A DNA stretch of 64,000 nt, from assembly GCA_965202905.1 (NCBI GenBank), contig OZ241868.1, positions 1-64,000 of the forward strand, in the 5' to 3' direction. A program made the translations under genes and the position numbers. The notes under the pieces are model-generated. The model ran no database searches. It worked only from the letters and a program-made list of their open reading frames with translations, and had not been told where the DNA came from. How positions within the stretch are numbered: the stretch's first letter is position 1; every line of letters begins with the position of its first letter. Source of the stretch: CAYFYS01 sp965202905 (GTDB taxonomy: Bacteria > Pseudomonadota > Alphaproteobacteria > MPNO01). Below, piece by piece: positions 9,007 to 17,310 of the stretch.

Positions 9007-9252
9007 TCAGAGTTTGCACATGTATTCGTACGGTGTGAGGCCGTGCAGGATTTGGGGGCGTCGGGCGACGTTGCGGGCGGCGAGGCGGGCGGCGATGGAG
9101 TCGTCGAGGCGGCAGCGCGGCGTCTCGCGGCTGTGGTAGCGGTCGCGTTTGACGGTCGCCTCCTCGAGGGGCCGGCGCATGCGCTCGGCCTGGCCGTCGG
9201 TCCAAGGGCGGTTGAGCCTGGTCAGCCGGTGCGCGATGCCGTTCCACCCGGA
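9007..9252 (-). pseudogene. IS481-family transposase remnant (C-terminal fragment)
   Basis: The minus-strand reading contains NGIAHRLTRLNRPWTDGQ, ERMRRPLEEATVKRDRYH and GLTPYEYMCKL, which match the C-terminal third of IS481-family DDE transposases (the 'TKPNHPWTNGQVERMNRTIKEATVK...GLTPYEFICK' region). No start and no upstream catalytic Asp residues are present, so this is a truncated relic. It ends about 15 bp before the lptD start codon, and an old insertion therefore replaced the normal upstream region of lptD. Confidence 0.8.
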
Positions 9253-9267
9253 AGACGGCTGAGGCCG

Positions 9268-11433
9268 ATGCGGCGCACGGTCGCGGGGCTGATCCTGGCC
9301 GTGCTGTTCTACGCATGCGCCGTCCCGACCGGCCTCGCTCAAAGGCCCTTGCCCGGCGACGCCCCGGTCCTGTTCAAGTCCGACAGCCTGTCCTACGACC
9401 GCGCGGGCGAGACGGTGACCGCCCAAGGCAATGTCGAGATCGTCCGGGGCGAGCGCATCCTGCGCGCCGATGCGGTGACTTACGACCGCAGGGCCGACAG
9501 GGTGACGGCGCGGGGCAATGTCTCGATCCTCGACCCCTCGGGCGATGTGGTCTTCGCCGACAGCGTCGAGGTCTCCGGCGATCTCAAGGACGGGGTGGCG
9601 GAAGGCGTTCGGCTGCGCTTCGCGGACAACGCGCGGCTGGCCGCCGCCGCGGGCCGACACATCGGCGGTGCCCGCACGGAGATGGACCGCGCCGTCTATT
9701 CGCCGTGCCCGCTATGCGATGACGACCCGACCAGACCGCCGACCTGGCAGGTGAAGGCGGATCGGGTCGTCCACGACCGCACCGGGAAGGAAGTGGTCTA
9801 TCGCGACGCGACGCTGGAGATGTGGGGTGTGCCGGTGCTCTACACGCCGTATCTTTCCCATCCCGATCCCACGGTCAGGCGCAAGTCCGGCCTGCTGGTC
9901 CCGGTCTTCGGCCGCGACACCGAGCTTGGGCTGATCGCCAAGACGCCGGTGTTCGTCAACATCGCTCCCAACAAGGACGCGACGATCACGCCCATCATTA
10001 CCTCCAAGGAAGGGCCGGTCGGGGTCCTCGAATACCGCCACAGATTCGTCGGCGGGCAGTTCTCCGGCAAGGGCAGCCTGACCCAGGCGAGCAGCGAGAC
10101 GCAGTCCTCGACCACCCGCGGGCATTTCGACGGCGGCGTCCGCTACGACATCGACGACACTTGGCGGGTCGGGCTCGACATCGCCTTCGCTTCGGACGAT
10201 ACCTATCTCGGCCGCTACGACTTCTCCTCCGAGAAGACCCTGACCAGTAACTTGTTCTATGAGGGGTTTCGCGGGCGCAACTATTTCGCCGCCAACGCTT
10301 ACCGCTTCCAGGGCCTGCGTGCGACCGACGTGCAGGAGACGATCCCGCTGGTGCTGCCGGAGCTGGACTACAGCTATTTCGGCGCGCCGGACCGGCTCGG
10401 CGGCCGGCTCAACGTCGATGCCAATTTCCGCGCCCTGTGGCGCGAGACGGGCGGCCGGAACGTCCGCCTGTCGCTCGATGGCGGCTGGACCTTGCCCTAC
10501 ACCACCGCCGACGGCCAGCGCCTGACCCTGTTCGCCAGGCTCCAGTCCGACGGCTACTGGGTCAGGGATCCGCCGGACCCGGACGACCCGGACCGGCGCC
10601 TGCGAGGGTTCTCCGGCAGGCTGTTCCCGCAGGTCGGGCTCGACTGGCGCTATCCTTTCATCCACCGTGGCCGCTGGTTCTCCGAAGTGCTGGAACCGGT
10701 CGTCGGCATCATCGCCGCGCCCGGTGGCGGCAACCCGTCCAAGGCGCCCAACGAGGACAGCCTGGATCTGGAGCTCAACGAGACCAACGTTTTCGCGCGC
10801 TCGCGCCTGACCGGGCTCGACCTGGTGGAAAACGGGCAGCGCGCCTATTACGGTGCCCAGCTACGCCTGCTGACTCCCCGGGGGTTGGGCGCGACCGCCT
10901 TCCTGGGCCAGAGCTACCGCATCGACGGCAGCGACCTGTTCCCCGCCGGTTCGGGACTCGAGGACGACTTTTCCGATGTCGTCGGTCGGCTTTCCCTGGA
11001 TCTCGGCCGGTTTGCCCGCGTCCTCTACCGTTTCAGGTTCGACCACGATGACGTTGTCTTCCAGCGCAACGAGGTCGAGGCCGATATCGGACCGGACTAT
11101 CTGAGGCTCAGCGGCGAATACCTGTTCATCGACGGCCAGCAGTCGCCCGATGGCTTCGCCGACCGCGAAGAGGTCGGCCTGCGCCTGGCGACGAAGATCG
11201 CCGAGAATTTCCGGCTCGCCGGCTCCACCCGCCGCGACATCGCCGAGGGGCGCTCGCTCAAGCACCGCATCGAAATCGGCTATGAGGACGACTGTTTCCT
11301 GATCACGCTCAGCTTCGCGCGCGACTTCACCGAGGACCGAGACATCCGCCCGACCGACTCGGTGTTCCTGCGGGTCGATCTGCGCACCCTCGGGTCGTTC
11401 CGCGGCGGCGTCCGGCCGCGCTCGGACGGGTAG
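9268..11433 (+). CDS. lptD: LPS-assembly protein LptD
   Basis: 721 aa. ATG 9268 is chosen because it begins a clean signal peptide (MRRTVAGLILAVLFYACAV, cleavage after LAQ). An OstA-like beta-jellyroll repeat follows (AQGNVEIVRGER, ARGNVSILDPSG), then the YSPCPLCDDD segment with conserved Cys residues and a long outer-membrane beta-barrel. LptD inserts LPS into the outer leaflet of the outer membrane, plugged by LptE. The usual companions (surA, pdxA, rsmA, lptFG) are not adjacent, and an IS481 relic occupies the upstream region, so the locus looks rearranged. Whether this is the only lptD copy cannot be seen here. Confidence 0.9.
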   Translation: MRRTVAGLILAVLFYACAVPTGLAQRPLPGDAPVLFKSDSLSYDRAGETVTAQGNVEIVRGERILRADAVTYDRRADRVTARGNVSILDPSGDVVFADSVEVSGDLKDGVAEGVRLRFADNARLAAAAGRHIGGARTEMDRAVYSPCPLCDDDPTRPPTWQVKADRVVHDRTGKEVVYRDATLEMWGVPVLYTPYLSHPDPTVRRKSGLLVPVFGRDTELGLIAKTPVFVNIAPNKDATITPIITSKEGPVGVLEYRHRFVGGQFSGKGSLTQASSETQSSTTRGHFDGGVRYDIDDTWRVGLDIAFASDDTYLGRYDFSSEKTLTSNLFYEGFRGRNYFAANAYRFQGLRATDVQETIPLVLPELDYSYFGAPDRLGGRLNVDANFRALWRETGGRNVRLSLDGGWTLPYTTADGQRLTLFARLQSDGYWVRDPPDPDDPDRRLRGFSGRLFPQVGLDWRYPFIHRGRWFSEVLEPVVGIIAAPGGGNPSKAPNEDSLDLELNETNVFARSRLTGLDLVENGQRAYYGAQLRLLTPRGLGATAFLGQSYRIDGSDLFPAGSGLEDDFSDVVGRLSLDLGRFARVLYRFRFDHDDVVFQRNEVEADIGPDYLRLSGEYLFIDGQQSPDGFADREEVGLRLATKIAENFRLAGSTRRDIAEGRSLKHRIEIGYEDDCFLITLSFARDFTEDRDIRPTDSVFLRVDLRTLGSFRGGVRPRSDG

Positions 11434-11458
11434 CCGCCGGCGCCGGATCGGGCGGGCC

Positions 11459-12184
11459 CTACTCGGGCAGGTAGGCGGCGAGCTCCTTCTCGGTCGCCTT
11501 GGGGTCGCGGGCCAGGCCCTCGGCGATCCCCTGAGCCATCGCGTCGGGGTAGAGGTCCTCGACATCGTCCGTGATCGCCTCGATCGCCGCGGCGGCGATG
11601 TCCTCGGGCCTGGCCAGCCCGCCGGGCGTCATATCGGTGTCCACCGAGCCCGGCATGATGGCCAGCACGTGGGTGCCCTGGGCGGCAAGCTCGGCGCGTA
11701 CGCCCTGGGCCATCGAAAAACCCGCCGCCTTGGAGGCGCAGTAGGTGCCGATCGCCGGGATGGACACCCGCGAAAGCAGCGAGAGCATGAAGACGATCAT
11801 GCCGCCGCCGTTGGCGCCCAGCACCGGCGCGAAGGCCCGGACCATCGACAGGGCGCCGAAATAATTGGCCTCCATCTCCGCGCGGGCGTTGGCGATCGCA
11901 TCGACCTCGCCGATCAGAGGCCGATTGCGGTTGACGCCTGCGTTGTTGATCAGCAGCGTCACGTCGCCGCAGCGCGCGGCCGCCTCGGCGACCCGGGCGG
12001 GATCGGTGATGTCGAGCGCGAAGGTCTCGACCCGCGCGCCGTCGGCGAGGTCGGCGGCCGTGGCGGGATCCCGCGCGGTGGCATAGATCCTGGGCGCCCC
12101 GGCGGCGAGGAGGCATTTGACGATCTCCCGGCCCATGCCGCGGTTCGAGCCGGTGACCAGCGCCGTCGCTTTGGCGATGTCCAT
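11459..12184 (-). CDS. SDR-family oxidoreductase
   Basis: 241 aa. Cofactor motif TGSNRGMG, NNAG at the end of beta-4, and the catalytic Tyr-x3-Lys in YCASKAAG; the catalytic Ser is likely in MLSLLSR. A D-to-R basic patch after beta-2 (ATARD) suggests NADPH preference (inference). It lies convergent to lptD and downstream of the dienelactone hydrolase fusion, with four 17-bp repeats in the gap. Substrate unknown. Confidence 0.85.
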   Translation of the reverse strand: MDIAKATALVTGSNRGMGREIVKCLLAAGAPRIYATARDPATAADLADGARVETFALDITDPARVAEAAARCGDVTLLINNAGVNRNRPLIGEVDAIANARAEMEANYFGALSMVRAFAPVLGANGGGMIVFMLSLLSRVSIPAIGTYCASKAAGFSMAQGVRAELAAQGTHVLAIMPGSVDTDMTPGGLARPEDIAAAAIEAITDDVEDLYPDAMAQGIAEGLARDPKATEKELAAYLPE

Positions 12185-12198
12185 TGCGGGGGTCCTTC

Positions 12199-12266
12199 GA
12201 TTCTAATCCACGGGCGATTCTAATCCACGGGCGATTCTAATCCACGGGCGATTCTAATCCACGGGC
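12199..12266. repeat. 17-bp unit, four tandem copies, over a stop codon
   Basis: Four perfect copies of a 17-bp unit beginning gattctaatccacggg (12199-12215, 12216-12232, 12233-12249, 12250-12266). The last copy contains the TAG stop (12254-12256, minus strand) of the dienelactone hydrolase gene. The array is therefore an amplification of that gene's 3' end into the gap before the SDR gene. Confidence 0.95.
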
Positions 12267-13492
12267 TCGCTGTCTTTCCAGCGCGCCATGAGCCGGTTGG
12301 ATTCGACCGCGTTGGTATCGACCATCTTTCTGGCGACATCCTGGCCGCCGACCGGCAGGCCCGTCGGATCCAGCAGACCGATCTGGACCAGGACCGAGGC
12401 CTGATCCCAATAGATATGCTCATGATATAGCTTGTCGCCGCGAAAGTTGATGATGCCCACCGTCGGCACTTCGACGTATTTGCCCGTGGGCGGCACGCCC
12501 GGCAGCAGCCAGTCGATCTCGCGGTCGTGCGTGAAGCACAGCAGCATCTCATCGACCACCCGGTCGGCGCCCACGGTGCGCGAGACCGGGACCAGTCTGA
12601 TGTCGTCCGGGTTCGCGTGCACGAAGTGGTTGAGATAGAACCGATGCAGGTTCCTGTGGCCGACCCCGCCGGTCATCGTCGGAATGTGGTTGACATAGGG
12701 CTCGGCCACCATGGTCGCCATGGTGGCGTCCACGTCGCGGGTGATGAACTCGTACTCGCAATGCTTGTCCCACAGGGCGCTGAGGTCGTAGTTGGGGCCC
12801 ATGGTCCGGCGCAGCGCGGCGATCGTCCGACTGTGCGCCATCGAGACGGACGGCTTGTCGAAGACCTCCCGGTCCTGGTTGTAGAAGCCGTGGTCGGCGC
12901 CGGGGTAGGTGTAGATTTCGATGTCGGTACGCTCCGCGAAGGCCTTGCGCAGGGCCGTCACACCCTCGGGCGGCATCCATTTGTCGAGTTCGGGGCAGTG
13001 GAAGACCATCGGGCAGGCGATCTTGTCAGCCTCGCCCAGCAGGTCCGTCAGGCCGACGCCGTAGAACGAGATGGAGACCGCCGGATCGAGGCGGGCGGCG
13101 GCGAGATAGGCAAGCTTGCCGCCCAGGCAGAAGCCCATATAGCCCACCCCGCCGGTGCATTCGGGCAGCGCGGCCAATGCGTCCATCGCCGCCCCGATGT
13201 CCTCGATCCCCCGGTCGATGTCGAACTTCTCCATGTAGCCGGAGGCCTTGCCGAAATCGGCTTCCGAATAGTTCAACTCGATGCCGGGCTCGATTCGCCA
13301 GAACATGTCCGGCACCAGGACCGTATAGCCCTCCTCGGCGAAATACCCGGCCGTCGCCCGCATGGTCGGGTTGACCCCGAAGATCTCCTGGCCGATCACC
13401 AGACCCGGCCCGGAGCCGGCCTCCGGGACCGCCAGATAGCCCTTGAAGCGTCCTCCGTCGCGGGCGGTGATGTCGATCATGCGGCCTGTCAT
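12254..13492 (-). CDS. Dienelactone hydrolase fused to a SnoaL/NTF2-like domain
   Basis: 412 aa. Residues about 1-232 are a dienelactone hydrolase-type alpha/beta hydrolase, with the nucleophile Cys in MGFCLGGK and the catalytic His in GADHGFYN. Residues about 235-400 resemble a SnoaL-like/NTF2 fold domain (YVNHIPTMTGG, NHFVHANPDD, YHEHIYWDQASVL). DLH opens enol-lactones in ring-cleavage pathways; SnoaL-like domains bind small polycyclic or isoprenoid substrates. The fusion suggests coupled steps on one substrate. It is divergent from the TauE-type exporter; its 3' end has been copied into four 17-bp repeats. Confidence 0.85.
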   Translation of the reverse strand: MTGRMIDITARDGGRFKGYLAVPEAGSGPGLVIGQEIFGVNPTMRATAGYFAEEGYTVLVPDMFWRIEPGIELNYSEADFGKASGYMEKFDIDRGIEDIGAAMDALAALPECTGGVGYMGFCLGGKLAYLAAARLDPAVSISFYGVGLTDLLGEADKIACPMVFHCPELDKWMPPEGVTALRKAFAERTDIEIYTYPGADHGFYNQDREVFDKPSVSMAHSRTIAALRRTMGPNYDLSALWDKHCEYEFITRDVDATMATMVAEPYVNHIPTMTGGVGHRNLHRFYLNHFVHANPDDIRLVPVSRTVGADRVVDEMLLCFTHDREIDWLLPGVPPTGKYVEVPTVGIINFRGDKLYHEHIYWDQASVLVQIGLLDPTGLPVGGQDVARKMVDTNAVESNRLMARWKDSEPVD

Positions 13493-13530
13493 TAGGTCTG
13501 TCTCCCTGGCGCCCAGCCGGGCGATTGTCC

Positions 13531-13560
13531 GCTCCGCCCCACTATGCTCCGCCCCACTAT
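13531..13560. repeat. 15-bp tandem duplication in a divergent promoter region
   Basis: Two perfect copies of gctccgccccactat (13531-13545, 13546-13560) in the 165-bp gap between the divergent hydrolase-fusion and exporter genes. Confidence 0.9.
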
Positions 13561-13657
13561 AGGGAGATTCGGGGTTGCGCCAAGGTCGGGGAGCCGATCG
13601 GGCCGCGCTTCGGGCCGCTGCGGGCGCGGGTCCTTGTGCGCCGCATCGCGCCCGCGC

Positions 13658-14743
13658 ATGATCGCGCCGGCCATGACCGCGGACTCCCTGATCGTCATCG
13701 TCGCCGCGCTCCTGATCGGCTCGATCGGCAAGGCGATCACCGGCTTCGGCCTGCCGTTGATCGCGATCCCGGTGATGGCGGTTTTCATCGGTGTCGAGAC
13801 CGCCGTGGTCGTGATGGTCATACCGACCGGCTACTCCAACGTCGCGCTGCTGTGGAAGTTCCGCAAGACCTCGGGCGGCGTGCCCGGGCTCTGGCTTGGG
13901 ATCACCATCGGCCTGTTAACCATCGGGCTGGGGACGTGGCTGTTGAAAGTGCTCGATCCGGCGCTTCTGCGGCTGATCCTGGCCGGATGGATCGGCGTCT
14001 ATCTGGCAAGCCGCGCGGTGGGATTTTCCGTCTCGCAGGCGGCGGGCGCGCGGCGCGCGCTGGTTGCCGCGGCCGTCGGCCTCGGCGGAATCTGCCAAGG
14101 CGCGACCGGGATCGCCGGTCCGGTCGTGGTCACCGCGATGCATGCGATGCGGCTCGACCGCGACGTGCTGGTCTTCGCGCTCTCGGCGATCTTCTTCTCC
14201 TATTCGATCGCCCAGACCGCCTCGATGACATTGTTCGGGCTCTTCACCGCCGAGCGCGTGGTCCAGGGCCTGATCGCCATTATCCCGGTCGCCGCCGGGA
14301 CCTGGCTCGGCCTGTGGCTCGGCCATCGGATCGGCGCGAAGACATTCAACGCCTGCGTCCTGGTGCTGCTGACGATCATGGGCCTGAAGCTGGCGCATGA
14401 CGGCATCGCCGGGCTCGGCGGGTTGTGGCAGGCGCAACCCCGGCTCGACGGGCCGGCGGACGCCGGGGATCCACTGAAGATCTGGCCCGCGGTCGCCGCC
14501 GTCGCGCCGGCCCGTAACGAGGCCGGGTTCATCGGCCGGTCCGCGGCGTCCCCCGCTGCCCGGGACTATCCCGGCGCGCTGTCGATCGCGATGGTCGATA
14601 ACGTCGGCAACGCCGGCGCAGACCGCGCGGCCGCGGCGCTCTCTGCCGAGATGGCCGTCGATTCGGCGCGGCGTCACCGGGCGGGGCGGGGTGGGGTGCG
14701 GACGGCGCGGGCCTACCACCCGGCAGGCGGCGATGGCGGCTGA
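13658..14743 (+). CDS. TauE/SafE-family membrane exporter with a fused hpnB-derived tail
   Basis: 361 aa from ATG 13658 (MIAPAMTADSLIVIV; 13673 is also possible). Residues 1 to about 255 show the TauE/SafE pattern of seven to eight hydrophobic helices, e.g. LIVIVAALLIGSIGKAITGF near the start and the repeat helix LVAAAVGLGGICQGATG. The family exports sulfite, sulfoacetate or similar anions across the inner membrane. The usual C-terminus falls near LGGLWQ. The frame then continues for about 100 residues into a decayed glycosyltransferase segment (see 14477-14640) and stops 11 bases inside hpnC. The extension is not part of the exporter family and is best explained by a deletion fusing tauE to hpnB. 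Confidence 0.8.
   Translation: MIAPAMTADSLIVIVAALLIGSIGKAITGFGLPLIAIPVMAVFIGVETAVVVMVIPTGYSNVALLWKFRKTSGGVPGLWLGITIGLLTIGLGTWLLKVLDPALLRLILAGWIGVYLASRAVGFSVSQAAGARRALVAAAVGLGGICQGATGIAGPVVVTAMHAMRLDRDVLVFALSAIFFSYSIAQTASMTLFGLFTAERVVQGLIAIIPVAAGTWLGLWLGHRIGAKTFNACVLVLLTIMGLKLAHDGIAGLGGLWQAQPRLDGPADAGDPLKIWPAVAAVAPARNEAGFIGRSAASPAARDYPGALSIAMVDNVGNAGADRAAAALSAEMAVDSARRHRAGRGGVRTARAYHPAGGDGG
14477..14640 (+). pseudogene. hpnB: hpnB (hopanoid-associated glycosyltransferase) remnant, in frame with tauE
   Basis: Within the exporter reading frame the segment KIWPAVAAVAPARNEAGFIG and then ARDYPGALSIAMVDN matches the N-terminus of HpnB-type family 2 glycosyltransferases, where the consensus reads roughly WPxVVAVVPARNEAxVIxRS...QDYPGxFxVVLVDD. 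The DD/DxD catalytic region is corrupted (MVDNVGNAG) and the remaining 300 or so residues are missing. Its position immediately before hpnC is where hpnB normally sits, which supports the identification. No glycosyltransferase activity is expected. Confidence 0.7.
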
Positions 14744-15602
14744 GGCGGGCTACGAAGCGCCGTCGGGCAAGTGGTCCGGCGACGAAAACTTCCCGGTCGG
14801 CTCCTGGCTGCTGCCGGCCCGGCTGCGTCCGCATGTCGCGACCTACTACGCGATCGCCCGGACCACCGATGACATCGCCGACGACCCGGCGCTCGCGCCT
14901 GAAGAGAAACTCCGCCGGCTCGATGCGTTCGAGGATGCGGTGCTCGGAAAGCGGGCCGGCGCGCCGGCGCTCGCCAAGGCGTACCACATGCGCGAGAGTC
15001 TGGCCACCACGGGTCTCGGCCCGCGCCATGTGCTCGACATCATCGCCGCCTTCAAGCAGGACGCAACCAGGCGGCGCTACCGCGACTGGGACGACCTGAT
15101 GGGCTATTGCATGCTCTCTGCCGCCCCGGTCGGGCGCTACCTGCTCGACCTCCACGGCGAGGACCCGTCGGGTTGGCAGGCGTCCGATCCGCTGTGCAAC
15201 GCGCTCCAGGTGCTGAACCACCTGCAGGACTGCAAGGACGACTATCTCGTGCTCGACCGGGTCTATCTGCCCGGAGATTGGATGGCGGAGGAGGGAACCG
15301 CCGTTGAGGCGCTCGAAGCGGGTGCTGCGAGCCCGGCGATGCGCGCGGTGCTCGACCGGACGCTCGCCGGCGTCGAGACGCTGATGGTCCCGGCGCGCAC
15401 GCTGCCTGCGCGGCTGAGAAACCGGCGTCTGGCGATGGAAGCGGCGGTGATCGTGCGCCTCGCCGACCGGCTTCTGACGCTGCTGCGCGCCAACGATCCG
15501 ATCGCCCGAAGGGTCGTGCTCAGCCGCTGGGATTTCGCGCGCTGCGGAGCCGGCGGGATCTTTGCCGGCTTACTCGGCCGCGCTCAACAGGGCTCGGCAT
15601 AG
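14733..15602 (+). CDS. hpnC: Squalene synthase HpnC
   Basis: 289 aa from ATG 14733 (MAAEAGYEAPSGKWSGDENF). Diagnostic HpnC text is SGKWSGDENFPVGSWLLPAR followed by the first Asp-rich motif ARTTDDIADDPA and a second LQDCKDDYLVLDRVYLP. In hopanoid-making bacteria HpnC and HpnD together with HpnE convert two farnesyl diphosphates to squalene; HpnC acts on presqualene diphosphate to give hydroxysqualene. The start overlaps the exporter/hpnB-remnant frame by 11 bases. The 3' end overlaps the convergent GST gene by 19 bases. Confidence 0.9.
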   Translation: MAAEAGYEAPSGKWSGDENFPVGSWLLPARLRPHVATYYAIARTTDDIADDPALAPEEKLRRLDAFEDAVLGKRAGAPALAKAYHMRESLATTGLGPRHVLDIIAAFKQDATRRRYRDWDDLMGYCMLSAAPVGRYLLDLHGEDPSGWQASDPLCNALQVLNHLQDCKDDYLVLDRVYLPGDWMAEEGTAVEALEAGAASPAMRAVLDRTLAGVETLMVPARTLPARLRNRRLAMEAAVIVRLADRLLTLLRANDPIARRVVLSRWDFARCGAGGIFAGLLGRAQQGSA

Positions 15603-16330
15603 ACCGCCGACAGGCGCGAGCCCTCGTAACAGGCGACCGGATAGCTCGGCCGCGCGCGGATCCGGTCATACCAGTCGCTCAGCAGCGGCCGCCCATCCTC
15701 CCACATCCGCGCAAATCCCAGATCGTCCAGCCGGTCGATATTCGGCAGGTAGGCCGCATCGACGATGGTGAACCGCTTGCCCATGATCCACGGCCCGCCG
15801 GGTGCGGCGAGCGCTTCCTCGATGCGATCCATCGACTGGCCGAGAGTCTCCAGCGCACGGTCGATGTCTTCCTGCGGAAAGCCGTTCTGGCCCATGCGCC
15901 GATAGAAGTGCTTGCGCAACGGCCGCTTCTCCGCCGCCGCGGCGAACTGGGCTGCGTCCATCCGCTGAAAGGGGCGGATCAGGTACTGGTTGAACGAGGG
16001 GTAGCGGACCGAGGGCGTCGCGACCTCGTCGAAATAACGCAGCCATTTGCGCATCTTGGCCCGGCCGACCGCATCGGGCGGGCTCAGCGGGATCTCGGGG
16101 AAGACTTCTTCGAGGTATTCCATGATCACCGTGGAATCGAGGATCACGTTGCCGTCGTGGACCAGGGTTGGCACGACGGCATTCGGGTTGAGTTTCAGGT
16201 ACTCCGGCTGCAAATGCTCCTGCTTGCGGGAGTCCAGCCGCTTGTCGACCCATTCCAGGTTCTTCTCGGCCAGGCACAGCCTGACCTTCTGGCTGCAGGT
16301 CGATTGCCGGAAATTATAGAGTTCGAGCAT
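15584..16330 (-). CDS. Glutathione S-transferase family protein
   Basis: 248 aa. The N-terminal thioredoxin-like domain (MLELYNFRQSTCSQKVRLCL) carries a possible catalytic Ser/Cys in STCSQK and the cis-Pro VVPTL; the helical C-terminal domain includes GKRFTIVDAAYLPNIDRL with the conserved folding motif Asp. It resembles beta-etherase/RpfE-like or other catabolic GSTs, but the subclass cannot be set by eye. It lies between hpnC and hpnM, an unusual insertion in a hopanoid cluster, and overlaps hpnC tail to tail. Confidence 0.85.
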   Translation of the reverse strand: MLELYNFRQSTCSQKVRLCLAEKNLEWVDKRLDSRKQEHLQPEYLKLNPNAVVPTLVHDGNVILDSTVIMEYLEEVFPEIPLSPPDAVGRAKMRKWLRYFDEVATPSVRYPSFNQYLIRPFQRMDAAQFAAAAEKRPLRKHFYRRMGQNGFPQEDIDRALETLGQSMDRIEEALAAPGGPWIMGKRFTIVDAAYLPNIDRLDDLGFARMWEDGRPLLSDWYDRIRARPSYPVACYEGSRLSAVYAEPC

Positions 16331-16422
16331 GTCATCCCCTTATTCGTTTACCGCCGCGCGCCGGCGCGCGGCCATGAGAATCGTCGCCGGCTTTGTCGTG
16401 AACGAGGCACGGGCCGTCGCCG

Positions 16423-17070
16423 TCACTCCTTCGCCGAATCGGCCTCGAGCGACGCCACCGTGTCGTCGATCCGCGCGATCAGGGCATCGAATCCTTTCCG
16501 ACGCAGGACGCTCGCATACTCGGAGCGCCTGGTGGCAAGCTCGCTGATCGTGCCCTTGAGGAAGATATCGATCACCCGCCAGCCGTCGCCGAACCGCCTC
16601 AACAGGTAGCTGAGCTGGACCGCCTCGCCGCCCGACCTGGTAAGCGAGGTCTTGACCAGCACGGTTTCGGCGCGCACCGGCACCGTCTCCAGCGTGCGGA
16701 ACCCCTCGCCGGCAAAGCCTTTGAAGCGGTGGGCGTAGGTCGCCGTGGTCATCCGCGTGAAGGCATCGACGAAGGCGCGCTTCCGGTCGTCGGAAAGCGA
16801 TTTCCAGCGGCTGCTTCCGGCGACCAGACGGGCCATCTCGGGCATATGGAAGGCGTCGTCGATCGCCGGCGACAGCATACGGACCCGGCCGCGATAGCCG
16901 AGGCGCCCGGCGTTCCTCATCACCCCGAGGAGATCGGTGTGGAATCGCTCGACCACCGCGGCCGGTCCCTCCTGCGCCGGCCCCCCCTGCGCCGGCACGG
17001 TGCCGGGCGACAGTACGGCGAGGGCGAACGCCGCCGCCGACACGCAGGTTCCGAGGTGTCGCAGGATCAT
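16423..17070 (-). CDS. hpnM: Hopanoid biosynthesis-associated HpnM (MlaC/Ttg2D-like)
   Basis: 215 aa from ATG 17070, which starts a signal peptide (MILRHLGTCVSAAAFALAVL, cleavage near VPAQ). The mature protein is an MlaC/Ttg2-type periplasmic phospholipid-binding fold, with YRGRVRMLSPAIDDAFHMPE, the conserved FVDAFTRMTTATYAHRF and DGWRVIDIFLKGTISELATR. In hopanoid clusters this family is named HpnM and is thought to help move hopanoids between membranes. A short in-frame repeat just after the signal peptide (PAQGGPAQEG) is a 15-bp duplication. Divergent from hpnH across 240 bp. Confidence 0.85.
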   Translation of the reverse strand: MILRHLGTCVSAAAFALAVLSPGTVPAQGGPAQEGPAAVVERFHTDLLGVMRNAGRLGYRGRVRMLSPAIDDAFHMPEMARLVAGSSRWKSLSDDRKRAFVDAFTRMTTATYAHRFKGFAGEGFRTLETVPVRAETVLVKTSLTRSGGEAVQLSYLLRRFGDGWRVIDIFLKGTISELATRRSEYASVLRRKGFDALIARIDDTVASLEADSAKE

Positions 17071-17310
17071 CGCCGAGCCTCTCTTCGGACGGGCCGGCGG
17101 GGCGCCCGCGCCGCGCGCAACATGTGGGAGCGATCCGCTCGATGCGCAATCCATCGCCGCCTTCATCGCAAGATTGCCTCCCGGCAGGGACAACAATATC
17201 GCGGTAACGACTGGATGCGCGCGCAAATATGGCCTATCTGAACCCCAAGGGATCTGCGGCTGGGCATCGTTCGGCGACCGGCGGCGGCGATCGAACCGGA
17301 CGAGGTCTTC
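17071..17310. promoter_or_regulatory. Divergent hpnM/hpnH intergenic region
   Basis: 240 bp between divergently read hpnM and hpnH should contain both promoters. I see no clear -35/-10 pair or operator palindrome by eye. A minus-strand frame is open across part of it but has no signal peptide or homology. Confidence 0.4.
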
